A stretch of DNA of 64,000 bases. Source: Desulfobacterales bacterium. GTDB lineage: Bacteria > Desulfobacterota > Desulfobulbia > Desulfobulbales > JAGXFP01. This document shows, piece by piece, positions 1 through 9,610 of the stretch. The stretch lies in contig JAGXFP010000047.1 of the NCBI GenBank assembly GCA_024637225.1, positions 1 to 64,000 on the forward strand, in the 5' to 3' direction. Both the position numbers and the translations under genes were made by a program. A model generated the notes under the pieces. That model did not search any database, was not told the origin of the DNA, and worked only from the letters and a program-made list of their open reading frames with translations. How positions within the stretch are numbered: the first letter of the stretch is position 1; each line of letters begins with the position of its first letter.

Positions 1-2
1 CT

Positions 3-66
3 AAAAAAAAAAGCCCCGCCGTCAACTTTTAGTCCACAGGGGGGCGCGAAACTTTCTTCGGGGCTT
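3..66 (-). terminator. Probable rho-independent terminator downstream of rplS
   Basis: Read on the minus strand: AAAGCCCCG ... CGGGGC followed by a T tract (A10 on + strand at 3-12). Loop is long (~40 nt). Confidence 0.55.
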
Positions 67-119
67 TCCCGGTCCCCCCGGATCGGGGGGGGGGGGAAGA
101 GCGGACGGCAACCTCGGGA

Positions 120-467
120 TCAGATGATGCCACGCTCCTTGATCCTGGCCGCTTTACCGCGCAGATTGCGAAGATAGAACAGCCGGGAGCGACGCACCTT
201 GCCGCGGCTGTCTACAACGATCTTTTCAATACGGGGATTGTGCAGGGCGAAACACTTCTCGACTCCAACCCCGTGGGATACCTTGCGTACCGTAAAGCTG
301 GCGTCCATGGTGCCCTTCTTACGCATGATGACCACGCCTTTGAAGATCTGAACCCTCTCCTTGGTGCCCTCGATAATCCGGATATGAACGCTGACCGTGT
401 CGCCAGGCCGAAATTCCGGAATATCGTAACGCATTTGCTCTCTTTCTATCTGTGCCAATACATTCAT
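120..467 (-). CDS. rplS: 50S ribosomal protein L19
   Basis: 115 aa; [28 protein letters not shown]...[24 protein letters not shown] is typical L19; gene context trmD/rimM/rpsP. Confidence 0.98.
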   Translation of the reverse strand: MNVLAQIEREQMRYDIPEFRPGDTVSVHIRIIEGTKERVQIFKGVVIMRKKGTMDASFTVRKVSHGVGVEKCFALHNPRIEKIVVDSRGKVRRSRLFYLRNLRGKAARIKERGII

Positions 468-695
468 TGTTCTGTCTCCGTAAAATAATTCCCGTAAAAG
501 GAAGCCGCTAACCTAACGTATGGAATAAAAAATTTCCACTACTGATTTGTAATTAAGTGTTTTTTTTTAATGCCGACTGATTAATCCGGCAACCACCGGT
601 GAGCCTAAAACGAGATCAAACCGCTCCCTTTTTCCCGTGTCCTTAGCTTTCGCTTTTCAACTTATAACTTTCAACTTTCAAATTATATCTTCCCC

Positions 696-1283
696 CTACC
701 GCTCCCCGAGCAGCCGATCCAAAATAATGGCGGCTGCCGATCTTACCGACAGATGGTTGTAGTCACCCGGCCCCTTGAGCGGCGGCAAAAGCCCGTCAAC
801 TTCGGCCAGCAGCTCCGGCGCCATTCCCCAGCCGGTCCCGAACAGGAGGAGAATCGGCTCGCCATCAAAAATCCTGGCTCTGACCTCATCATATCCAAGC
901 ACACTTTCCGGGTCCGCGGCACTGGTCGCCAGGATGGTAGGCCGCTGCCGCCACTTGGCGGTGACTTCCTCGTAAAGAGCGGCCATATCGTCACAAAGAC
1001 GAACTATGGAGAGCGCCTCCTTACGATGAACATTGTAGCACGAGCCGTAGCCGGTTTGCCAATGATCGAGGATTTCCCGGACCAGCCGCTGCTGATCGGC
1101 AAAGGGGGTTACCAGATAGTATCTGTCGATCCCGAAGGTGCGCCCGAGCCTGGCAATATCATGAAGATCGAGATTGGTTACCGCCGAACCGATGATTTCC
1201 CGGTTGCGATTGCAGACCGGGTAATGAATCAGGGCGAGATCAACCCGCAATTTTCGTCCCGCCACGTTCTTGATGCTCACCAT
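696..1283 (-). CDS. SPOUT-type RNA methyltransferase, TrmD-adjacent
   Basis: 195 aa; LALIHYPVCNRNREIIGSAVTNLDLHDIAR...LLFGTGWGM resembles SPOUT-fold methyltransferases; sits between trmD and rplS. Confidence 0.85.
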   Translation of the reverse strand: MVSIKNVAGRKLRVDLALIHYPVCNRNREIIGSAVTNLDLHDIARLGRTFGIDRYYLVTPFADQQRLVREILDHWQTGYGSCYNVHRKEALSIVRLCDDMAALYEEVTAKWRQRPTILATSAADPESVLGYDEVRARIFDGEPILLLFGTGWGMAPELLAEVDGLLPPLKGPGDYNHLSVRSAAAIILDRLLGER

Positions 1284-1286
1284 CCT

Positions 1287-2072
1287 TTACTCTTCCGCTT
1301 CGGCGGAATGATCATAGGTGGAGTTAACGATCCTTTCGATCGCCGCCCAGATTCCGGCCTTGACCAGAACCTTTTTTTCGGACGGGGAAAAATCCACCCG
1401 GGCCAACAGCTCAGGCCGCTTGGCCAGGGTCTGCCGGACCGCGGCCGCCAACCGCCAATCATCGACAGCGCCATGGTCACCGGACAAGAGCTCCTCGGGT
1501 ACTTCGAGCCCCCGAAACTCCCTTGGCCTGGTATATTGCGGGTGCTTAAGGATCCCCCGGCTGAAAGTATCCCGGTCCGCCGAATCGGCGCAACCGAGGA
1601 CTCCCGGTTGCAGCCTGGTCACGACATCGATCAGCACCATGGCGGCAAGCTCGCCGCCGGTCAGGATATAATCGCCGATGGAGATCTCTTCGCCCCCATA
1701 GAGGGTGACCACCCGTTCGTCGATCCCCTCATAACGACCGCAAACCAAAACCAGATGGTCAACCGCGGCCAACTCCACGGCTTTGGCCTGGGTAAGGGTG
1801 CGCCCCTGGGGACTCAGGAAAACAACCCGGCCCGGCCCAGCCTCTTCCTCGATCTTGTCGAGGGCGGCCGCAATCGGCTCGGGCTTCATGACCATGCCCT
1901 CCCCGCCCCCAAAAGGACGGTCATCGGTCATGGCCTGCTTGTCGATGGCGAAATCCCTGATATTGTGGATAGCCACCTCGATCTTTTCGTCTCTGATCGC
2001 CCGGCGGATAATCCCCTCTTGCAAGGGTGAAAGCAGCAGTTCGGGGAAAATTGTGAGGATGTCGAATCGCAT
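1287..2072 (-). CDS. trmD: tRNA (guanine-N1)-methyltransferase
   Basis: MRFDILTIFPELL...DDRPFGGGEGMVMKPEP...YEGIDERV...ISIGDYILTGGELAA. Confidence 0.98.
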   Translation of the reverse strand: MRFDILTIFPELLLSPLQEGIIRRAIRDEKIEVAIHNIRDFAIDKQAMTDDRPFGGGEGMVMKPEPIAAALDKIEEEAGPGRVVFLSPQGRTLTQAKAVELAAVDHLVLVCGRYEGIDERVVTLYGGEEISIGDYILTGGELAAMVLIDVVTRLQPGVLGCADSADRDTFSRGILKHPQYTRPREFRGLEVPEELLSGDHGAVDDWRLAAAVRQTLAKRPELLARVDFSPSEKKVLVKAGIWAAIERIVNSTYDHSAEAEE

Positions 2073-2093
2073 GGCGGGCCGGTCCGGCCTTGA

Positions 2094-2642
2094 TCAATCG
2101 TTTATTTCAAAGAGACCGGGAACATCGGCCACGGTCAGGAGACCGGCCGCTAAATCGACATTGCGCAGAAACTCATCGGCCAGCGGAATAAGATATTCCC
2201 GGCCATCGTCAAGCACCACCAGAACATCGTGCCCGCCCGTGGCCAGAAGAGTTTCCACCCGACCGAGCTTGCGCCCTTTCTCGGTTTCAACCCGCAGGCC
2301 GATCAGATCGTGCCAGTAATACTTCCCGGCCGCCAATTCCGGCAACAAGTCCCGATCGACCCAGACCTCGGTGCCGCGAAGATCATCGGCCGCGGTCCGG
2401 TCGCCGATCCCCGCCAGCTGTAAAATCACGAGATCACCCTGGAACCGGCAGCGTTCGACCTTGAAATCGCGGCGTAACTCCGATTCCGGCGAAACCAGGA
2501 GAATTTCCCTGTAGTTCAGGAAATCCTCGGCCGGACCGAAATCGGGCTGCACCTTGACCTCGCCCTTAATGCCGTGGGGCTTGGTAAGCCTGCCCACCCG
2601 GACGAGCTGCGCGGAATCGGTTTCGAAATCATGGTCAGTCAA
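2094..2642 (-). CDS. rimM: Ribosome maturation factor RimM
   Basis: VGRLTKPHGIKGEVKV...YYWHDLIGLRV...YLIPLADEFLRNVD. Confidence 0.97.
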   Translation of the reverse strand: MTDHDFETDSAQLVRVGRLTKPHGIKGEVKVQPDFGPAEDFLNYREILLVSPESELRRDFKVERCRFQGDLVILQLAGIGDRTAADDLRGTEVWVDRDLLPELAAGKYYWHDLIGLRVETEKGRKLGRVETLLATGGHDVLVVLDDGREYLIPLADEFLRNVDLAAGLLTVADVPGLFEIND

Positions 2643-2670
2643 GACGCTACCTGCAAGACGGTAAGGATGA

Positions 2671-2901
2671 TCAATCGAGAATCTCCAGCCTGGCCTTGCG
2701 GTTTTCCTTGCTGGCGGAGGCGGAGAGCAGAGATCTGATCGCCCGGGCCGTCCGGCCCTGCTTGCCGATCACCTTGCCCAGATCTTCCTTGGCAACCCGA
2801 AGCTCGAATACCGTGGCGTCATCACGCTCCACCTCGTTGACCTGGACGGCATCAGGATCATCAACCAGAGCGGCGGCAATAAAATTTACCAACTCTTTCA
2901 T
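2671..2901 (-). CDS. khpA: KH-domain RNA-binding protein
   Basis: 76 aa; [28 protein letters not shown] core (GKxGR); between rpsP and rimM. Confidence 0.93.
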   Translation of the reverse strand: MKELVNFIAAALVDDPDAVQVNEVERDDATVFELRVAKEDLGKVIGKQGRTARAIRSLLSASASKENRKARLEILD

Positions 2902-2907
2902 GATAAT

Positions 2908-3159
2908 TTACTCGGCCGCCGGAGCCGGATTTCTGGCCAGAAGACTCTTGACGGTATCGGTCGGGATAGCACCCCGGTCAAGCCAGACTTTAAGTTTGTC
3001 ATGCTTGATTGCCACTTCGACCGGATCCTTCAATGGATCATAGGTGCCGACTATCTCCAGGAACTTACCATCCCGGGGAGCCTCTGAATTGGCTACGACA
3101 ATACGGTAGAAAGGCCTCTTTTTCCGGCCAAATCTGGCCAAACGTACTTTAACTGCCAT
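2908..3159 (-). CDS. rpsP: 30S ribosomal protein S16
   Basis: MAVKVRLARFGRKKRPFYRIVVANSEAPRDGKFLEIVGTYDP. Confidence 0.98.
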   Translation of the reverse strand: MAVKVRLARFGRKKRPFYRIVVANSEAPRDGKFLEIVGTYDPLKDPVEVAIKHDKLKVWLDRGAIPTDTVKSLLARNPAPAAE

Positions 3160-3177
3160 TACATCCTCCTCACTTGA

Positions 3178-4545
3178 TTATCTGAACAACCCTTTAGGTT
3201 TTTTTCTCTTCTTCTTGCCGACGGGGGCTCCCCCGCCGCCAAAGACGCCTTTGCCCTTCATCTTCTTCATCATCTTGAGCATATCGGCATAACTCTTGAT
3301 GACCTTGTTCACATCCTGGACCGTAGTGCCGCTGCCCCGGGCAATTCGCTGCCGACGGCTTGAGTTGATTATATCATAACGGCGCCGTTCCTGGACGGTC
3401 ATTGAATTGATGATCGCCTCGATCCGGCCCAGTTCGCTCTCATCCGGTTTGGGCAGGTTATTGGTCTGCTTCAGCTTGTTCATCCCGGGCACCATGGCCA
3501 TCAACTGGTCAAGGTTGCCCATCTTCTTAATCTGCTGAATCTGTCCCTGGAAGTCTTCCAGGGTAAAGCTGTTGCTCCTGATCTTTTTGGCCAGCTTTTC
3601 GGCCTTCTTCCTGTCGACGACTTCCTCGGCCTTCTCGATCAGGGAGAGCATGTCACCCATGCCGAGAATCCGGGAGGCCAGGCGATCGGGATGAAAAACA
3701 TCCAGAGCGTCGAGCCCTTCGCCCACACCGACGAACTTGATGGGCCGACCGGTAACCTTTTTGATCGACAAGGCGCCGCCGCCGCGGGCATCGCCATCCA
3801 TCTTGGTCAGGACCACTCCCGACAGGGCAAGATCCTCGTTAAACTTGGCGGCTACGGTGACCGCATCCTGGCCGGTCATGGCGTCTGCCACGAAAAGGAT
3901 TTCGGCCGGTCTGATCTTGGCCTTGATCCGTTCGAGCTCGCCCATGAGTTCTTTGTCGACGTGGAGACGTCCGGCCGTATCGACGATCAGGGTATCGCAA
4001 TTTCTCCCCTTGGCACCTTCCACAGCCGCCCGGCAGATATCTACCGGATCCTGCCCCGGTTCGGAAGGATGCACCGGCATGGCCAGGTTGCCACCCAGGA
4101 CCTTTAACTGCTCGATCGCGGCGGGCCGGTAGACATCGGCGGGAACCAGATAGGGCCGCCGCCCCTGTTTTTGCAGAAAACGGGCGAGCTTCGCCGAGGT
4201 GGTCGTTTTACCGGACCCCTGAAGGCCGACCAGCATGATAACGGCCGGCTGGGGGCCTTTAAGATCAAGGCCCTCGGTGGTTCCCCCCAGCAGTTCGATA
4301 AGCTGCTGATGGACGATTTTCACAACCTGTTGGCCGGGGGCCAGACTGGACAAGACCTCGCTGCCAACCGCCTTCTCGGAGACCGTGGCGATAAAATCCT
4401 TGACGACCTGATAGTTGACGTCCGCCTCCAGCAGAGCGAGACGAACCTCATCCATCGCCTCCTTAATATTGCTGTCGGTCAGTTTGCCGTGGCCGCGAAG
4501 CTTTTTTAAGGTGGAATTGAGCCGGTCGGATAAGTTTTCGAACAT
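3178..4545 (-). CDS. ffh: Signal recognition particle protein Ffh
   Basis: GLQGSGKTTTSAKLA, DTAGRLHVD, Met-rich M domain. Confidence 0.98.
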   Translation of the reverse strand: MFENLSDRLNSTLKKLRGHGKLTDSNIKEAMDEVRLALLEADVNYQVVKDFIATVSEKAVGSEVLSSLAPGQQVVKIVHQQLIELLGGTTEGLDLKGPQPAVIMLVGLQGSGKTTTSAKLARFLQKQGRRPYLVPADVYRPAAIEQLKVLGGNLAMPVHPSEPGQDPVDICRAAVEGAKGRNCDTLIVDTAGRLHVDKELMGELERIKAKIRPAEILFVADAMTGQDAVTVAAKFNEDLALSGVVLTKMDGDARGGGALSIKKVTGRPIKFVGVGEGLDALDVFHPDRLASRILGMGDMLSLIEKAEEVVDRKKAEKLAKKIRSNSFTLEDFQGQIQQIKKMGNLDQLMAMVPGMNKLKQTNNLPKPDESELGRIEAIINSMTVQERRRYDIINSSRRQRIARGSGTTVQDVNKVIKSYADMLKMMKKMKGKGVFGGGGAPVGKKKRKKPKGLFR

Positions 4546-4797
4546 TTTTAGTACTCAGCCAATAGAAACGAAAGGCGCGCCCGGGCGGGGCGCAAATCCT
4601 TCAGGTATTAAAGTTTTAATTTTATCGGCCTCGCAAAAAGCCGCGAGCCGGGAGGAAAGAAACACTTAACTAACTGATTTACCGTTTGTCAAGCTGGTCT
4701 GTCCTCGGTTTTCACAACGCTATTACTTTTCACAGGAAAATCGCGCAAAGATACCTGGATAAGGGATACATGTCAAGGGAGATTAACGCTGCCGCCG

Positions 4798-5754
4798 TCA
4801 CCGATCTGACGAGGTCAACTCCCTTAAGCACAACTGGACGGCTTCGGGGGTGTCAACCTGTAATATTCTGCACTCGCAGTCGACCGGAATAATCTTTTTG
4901 GCAAGACCGGAGAGGACCTTTTTCGGTCCGACCTCGATAAAGGTCCGCACTCCGAGGGCCAGCAGGTTGTTCATGATCTCATACCACCTGACCGTAGAGG
5001 CGATCTGCCGCGCCATTATCGAACGAATCACCACGGGGTCCCGCTCCTCGGCCGCCGTCACATTAAACAGAATCCCGACTTGCGGACTCCCGAAATCAAC
5101 CTTGGCCATATATGCCGAAAAATCCTCGACGGCGCCGGCAACCAGATCGCTGTGCCAGGCGCCGCTGACCGGCAAGGGTATCGCCTTGCCGCCCCGCTCG
5201 GCGACCAGGACCGCCGCCTCTTCCAGCGGGGCCGCTTCCCCGGAGATGACAATCTGTTTTTCGGAATTATGGTTTGCCGCGGTGATCACTCCCTTATCAT
5301 TTATCCGAGCGATGATATCCATAACCTCGGCAATGGCCAACCCGAGGATAGCCTGCATCACCCCGGGATTGCGATCGGCTTCCCTTTCCATCAGCCTGCC
5401 CCGCTCGGTAACCAAACGCAGGGTGTCTTCCGGACTTAATACCCCGGCCCCGCAGAGGGCCGCGTACTCGCCGAGGCTATGGCCGACGACAAAATCCGGA
5501 GTTATTCCCGCATTTTTCAGGGCAGTCAGACAGATCAGATTCAAGACGGTAATGGCCGGCTGCAAGTGGGCGGTACGAGTCAACTCCTCCATCGGCCCTT
5601 CCAGGCATAATCTCTCAATGGGATAGCCGCTGATCTCCCCGGCCATATTCATCAGGGTGCGGGCCTGCTGATCGTTGTCGATAAACTCCCTGCCCATGCC
5701 GATAAATTGCGAACCCTGCCCGGGAAAAAGAAACGCTGTCTTGTTGTTCGACAT
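4798..5754 (-). CDS. fabD: Malonyl CoA-ACP transacylase
   Basis: MSNNKTAFLFPGQGSQFIGMG...VVGHSLGEYAAL; start moved from 5772 to internal ATG 5754. Confidence 0.95.
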   Translation of the reverse strand: MSNNKTAFLFPGQGSQFIGMGREFIDNDQQARTLMNMAGEISGYPIERLCLEGPMEELTRTAHLQPAITVLNLICLTALKNAGITPDFVVGHSLGEYAALCGAGVLSPEDTLRLVTERGRLMEREADRNPGVMQAILGLAIAEVMDIIARINDKGVITAANHNSEKQIVISGEAAPLEEAAVLVAERGGKAIPLPVSGAWHSDLVAGAVEDFSAYMAKVDFGSPQVGILFNVTAAEERDPVVIRSIMARQIASTVRWYEIMNNLLALGVRTFIEVGPKKVLSGLAKKIIPVDCECRILQVDTPEAVQLCLRELTSSDR

Positions 5755-5806
5755 TAAAATTACTCCTTGCACGAATACCCGAAACGGGCGCCATGCCCAA
5801 TCGATT

Positions 5807-6313
5807 TCAATCGGCTGACGGCGGCTGATCCCTTTTGCCGGTCTCCATTAAACCGGCAAGAAGAAACAATACGACTCCCACGCTAATGGCTGAATCAGCC
5901 ACATTGAAGGCCGGCCAGTGATAATCCTTTATATAGAAATCGAGAAAATCGACGACATGACCGAAGCGAAGCCGGTCGATAAGATTACCAAGCGCCCCGC
6001 CGCCGATCAAGCCGATCGCCGCAATATAAACTCCCCCCTCCCGCCGGTACTGCCGGAAAGCCATGGCGAGGACCACCAGGGCGACCAGGGTTACAACCAC
6101 GAAAAAGAGCTGGCGCCACGGGTTCTGATCCCCAGCCAGCAGTCCGAAAGCCGCCCCGGTATTGACCACGAAGGTCAGATCAAAAAAACCGGGAATAACC
6201 TCCACCGACTCATAAAGTTCGAAGGTGGCGAGAACCCACCACTTGGTGAGCTGATCGAGCATTACCACCGCCACCGCGATCAGGACAGGGTTCCAGGGCG
6301 AAGTAGATTTCAT
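5807..6313 (-). CDS. lspA: Lipoprotein signal peptidase
   Basis: LDQLTKWW, VVNTGAAFG, GNLIDRLRFGHVVDFLDF; ATG at 6313 overlaps the ileS stop by 4 nt. Confidence 0.95.
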   Translation of the reverse strand: MKSTSPWNPVLIAVAVVMLDQLTKWWVLATFELYESVEVIPGFFDLTFVVNTGAAFGLLAGDQNPWRQLFFVVVTLVALVVLAMAFRQYRREGGVYIAAIGLIGGGALGNLIDRLRFGHVVDFLDFYIKDYHWPAFNVADSAISVGVVLFLLAGLMETGKRDQPPSAD

Positions 6314-9105
6314 AGGCTGTTCACTACCTGAACGCAACGACCGCAGAGGGTCGGATGCTCCGTGGCGGAACCAACCGAGTCAGCCCTGGTCCAGCATCGC
6401 TCACACTTGCCTCCCGGGGCCGCTCTGACCAGAACGGCAAGCTCGGGAATCTCTTCCGAGACCACGGCTTCAGGTCCTGTTTCAGCAACCCGGTGAAGTT
6501 CGGAAACGATACAGATCGTCTTCAGTATTTCCCAGTTTTCCGCCATAAAATCGCCAAGTTGTTCGCCAACCCGGATATCCACCTCGGCCTCAAGGGGATG
6601 GCCGATCACCTTGTTCTGCCGGGCCAGTTCAAGCACCTTGGTCAACTCTCCCCGGACCCCGATCAACTTCTCCCACTTTTCATCCAATTCGGGCCGGACC
6701 CGCATTTCGTGCCGGGCCGGAAAAGCGGCCAGGGCTGCGTCTTCCTCCCGATTGGCGGCGGCGGGCAGATGGTCCCAGGCCTCGGTTGCCGTAAAGGTCA
6801 TAACCGGCGCCATCAGACGCACCAGGGTGTCCGCTAATTCGTAGAGTACGGTCTGAGCGCCCCGCCTGGCCGGAGAATCCGGGGCCGAGGCGTAGAGCCG
6901 GTCTTTGATGACATCGAGATAGAAGGCGCTCATGGTCACCGTGCAGAAATTGAGCAGGCTGTGAAAAATGGCATGGAATTCGAAAGTATCGTAGGAGTCC
7001 CGCACCTTTTTCTTGAGGTTTTCCAAACGGGAGAGGGCCCACTGATCGATCTCGCCTAGATCCTCGTAGGCAACCCCATCCCGGTCCGGCGCGAAATCAT
7101 CGAGATTGCCGAGCAGGTAGCGCAGGGTATTTCTGATCTTGCGATAGGCGTCGGAGAGCTGCCGGACGATGTTATCGGAAATCTTGATGTCGTCCCGGTA
7201 GTCTTCCGAGGCCACCCAGAGGCGAAGGATCTCGGCGCCGTACTGCTTGATGATCTTATCCGGGGCGATGACGTTGCCGACGCTCTTCGACATCTTCCGG
7301 CCATTCTCGTCAACCACGAAACCGTGGGTCAGCACGGTCTTGTAGGGCGGGCGGTTACGGGTGCCGACCGAGGCCAGGAGCGAACTCTGAAACCAGCCCC
7401 GATGCTGGTCGCTGCCTTCGAGATAGAGATCGGCCGGCGAAGAGAGGTCATCGCGAAGCTCTAGAACCGCGGCATGGCTGGTCCCCGAATCGAACCAGAC
7501 ATCGAGAATATCCTCTTCCTTTTCGAAATTATTCGATCCGCACTCCCGGCAGGTCGCGCCATCGCCGAGGAAATCCCCAAGCTCATGGGAAAACCAGGCA
7601 TCGGCCCCCTCCTTCATGAACAACTCGTCGATCCGGGAATTGACCTCGTCGTCATTGGCGACCGCCCCGCAATCCCGGCAGAGGATCGCGGTAATCGGCA
7701 CCCCCCAGGCCCGCTGCCGGGACAGGCACCAGTCCGGTCTGGTTTCGACCATGCCGTAGATCCGCTCCATGCCCCACTTCGGCACCCAGGTCACCTCGCG
7801 GATCGCCTTAAGGGCCCGCTCGCGCAAACCGTTTTTATCCATGGAGATGAACCACTGCTCGGTGGCCCGGAAGATCACCGGCTTTTTGCAGCGCCAGCAA
7901 TGGGGATAGCTGTGAGAGAGGCTGCTGTGTTTGATCAGATGACCGCTCTGCCGCATATCCTCGCAAATCACCGGGTTGGCCTTTTTATAGAAAAGATCGG
8001 CATAGGGACCGGCCTCACTGGTAAAGACCCCGCGGTTGTCGACCGGTGAGAGGATCTCCAAACCGTAGTTCAGGCCGGTCATATAATCCTCGCGGCCGTG
8101 CCCGGGGGCGGTATGAACACAGCCGGTCCCGGTTTCCAGGGTCACGTAGTCGGCCAGAACGATCAGCGAATCCCGGTCCAGAAAGGGATGACGGCACTTG
8201 CGGCCTTCCAGCGCCTTGGCCGAAAAGGTGTTCAGGATTTCATAGTCGGAAATTTCGAATTCGGCAAAGGCCTTTTCGACCAGAGCCTCGGCCATGATCC
8301 AGATCTCCTCGCCGACCCTGACTGCCGCGTAAGTGAAATCGGGATGAAAGGCCACCGCCAGGTTGGCGGGCAGGGTCCAGGGGGTGGTGGTCCAGATCAC
8401 CGCCGAGACTTGATGATCCCCCGCGCCGGGAATCAGATCTTTTACCTCGCCGACCAGGGGGAACTTCACATAGATCGAGTCGGAGGTGTGATTGGCGTAC
8501 TCGACCTCGGCCTCGGCCAGGGCGGTCTTGCAGGAGGGGCACCAGTGCACCGGTTTTTTGCTGCGCACCACCGCCCCGGCCATTAGAAACCTGTTAAACT
8601 CCCGGGCCGTGGCCGCCTCGTAGGAGTGGTTGATGGTCAGGTAGGGATTGTCCCAGTCGCCCAGGACGCCCAGGCGCTTGAACTCTTCTTTCTGGGTCTT
8701 GATCCACTTGCCGGCATACTTGCGGCAGGCCTTCCGGAAAGCAAGTTTGCTGATCTCCTTCTTCTTGGCGCCGAGTTCCTTGTCGACATTAAGCTCGATG
8801 GGCAGACCATGGCAGTCCCAGCCCGGCACGAAGGCACAGTTATAGCCGCTCATCCGCTTGGAGCGCAGGATGATATCCTTCAAGATCTTGTTAAGGGCAT
8901 GGCCCATATGGAGATGGCCGTTGGCATAGGGCGGGCCGTCGTGAAGGACGTAGGCGGGCCGGCCGGCGGCCGCTCCCAACAACTTTTCGTAAAGTTTTTC
9001 CTTATCCCACTTCTTCAAGAATTCCGGCTCGCGCTGAGCCAGATTGGCCTTCATCTTGAATTTGGTCTGGGGCAGGTTGAGCGTTGCCCGGTAATCCATC
9101 GACAT
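6310..9105 (-). CDS. ileS: Isoleucyl-tRNA synthetase
   Basis: HGPPYANGHLHMGHALNK, KMSKSVGNVIAP, C-terminal Zn motif CERCWTR...CGRC. Confidence 0.98.
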   Translation of the reverse strand: MSMDYRATLNLPQTKFKMKANLAQREPEFLKKWDKEKLYEKLLGAAAGRPAYVLHDGPPYANGHLHMGHALNKILKDIILRSKRMSGYNCAFVPGWDCHGLPIELNVDKELGAKKKEISKLAFRKACRKYAGKWIKTQKEEFKRLGVLGDWDNPYLTINHSYEAATAREFNRFLMAGAVVRSKKPVHWCPSCKTALAEAEVEYANHTSDSIYVKFPLVGEVKDLIPGAGDHQVSAVIWTTTPWTLPANLAVAFHPDFTYAAVRVGEEIWIMAEALVEKAFAEFEISDYEILNTFSAKALEGRKCRHPFLDRDSLIVLADYVTLETGTGCVHTAPGHGREDYMTGLNYGLEILSPVDNRGVFTSEAGPYADLFYKKANPVICEDMRQSGHLIKHSSLSHSYPHCWRCKKPVIFRATEQWFISMDKNGLRERALKAIREVTWVPKWGMERIYGMVETRPDWCLSRQRAWGVPITAILCRDCGAVANDDEVNSRIDELFMKEGADAWFSHELGDFLGDGATCRECGSNNFEKEEDILDVWFDSGTSHAAVLELRDDLSSPADLYLEGSDQHRGWFQSSLLASVGTRNRPPYKTVLTHGFVVDENGRKMSKSVGNVIAPDKIIKQYGAEILRLWVASEDYRDDIKISDNIVRQLSDAYRKIRNTLRYLLGNLDDFAPDRDGVAYEDLGEIDQWALSRLENLKKKVRDSYDTFEFHAIFHSLLNFCTVTMSAFYLDVIKDRLYASAPDSPARRGAQTVLYELADTLVRLMAPVMTFTATEAWDHLPAAANREEDAALAAFPARHEMRVRPELDEKWEKLIGVRGELTKVLELARQNKVIGHPLEAEVDIRVGEQLGDFMAENWEILKTICIVSELHRVAETGPEAVVSEEIPELAVLVRAAPGGKCERCWTRADSVGSATEHPTLCGRCVQVVNSL

Positions 9106-9160
9106 CTCCTGTTTACTTTTTCAGTCGGGTGTCACCCTGACAACGGGCGTTTTTCTTAAT

Positions 9161-9414
9161 CCTGAATCCTGAGCGTTCGAGAACGATGCAGATGCAAGGC
9201 GGCAACGATGTAGTTTACTGATAGTATATCAAAAAATTGCCAACACGAAAAAATTGCCAACACGGTAGATGCATCGTTATCGAACGCCCGCGAGCGGCGG
9301 AGTGAATCGTAACGACTCAGCTAAAAAACGATTATCTCATGGAACTACAAATTGATAAAGCTGAGTCGAGCAGCTTGTCTGCTTCGTACGAAACTTATGC
9401 CCTTGTGATTCAGG
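9161..9414. repeat. Repeat family B copy 3 (composite with family C segment)
   Basis: Begins CCTGAATCCTGAGCGTTCGAGAACGATGCAGATGCAAGGCGGCAACG, matching the 24297 copy; right part shares CATAAGTTTCGT...ACTCAGCTTTAT (rc) with 50470-50570; ends GATTCAGG. Confidence 0.8.
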
Positions 9415-9415
9415 T

Positions 9416-9610
9416 TTATGTACAACATGCCTCTAAAGGCTGCTTTGGCAAGGTATGGCCGCAAATGTCCGGGTAAAATACCAGCTCATCGGCAAGATGC
9501 AATACTAAAAAGCGGTGCGCCGGGATAATCAGCCCGCCAGCTCGGCAGCACAGATTAAATTCCCGCCCGGAATTATTATCGGTCATCCCATCCCCGCTCT
9601 CGTCAATCAT
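9416..9610 (-). CDS. Hypothetical small protein
   Basis: 64 aa ORF whose start overlaps the antiporter stop by 4 nt; no recognised domain. Confidence 0.35.
   Translation of the reverse strand: MIDESGDGMTDNNSGREFNLCCRAGGLIIPAHRFLVLHLADELVFYPDICGHTLPKQPLEACCT

Noticed and set aside
753-2030. 425-aa plus-strand ORF opposite trmD and the SPOUT methyltransferase
   Set aside because: Antisense to two confidently identified genes; composition typical of shadow ORFs in GC-rich DNA.
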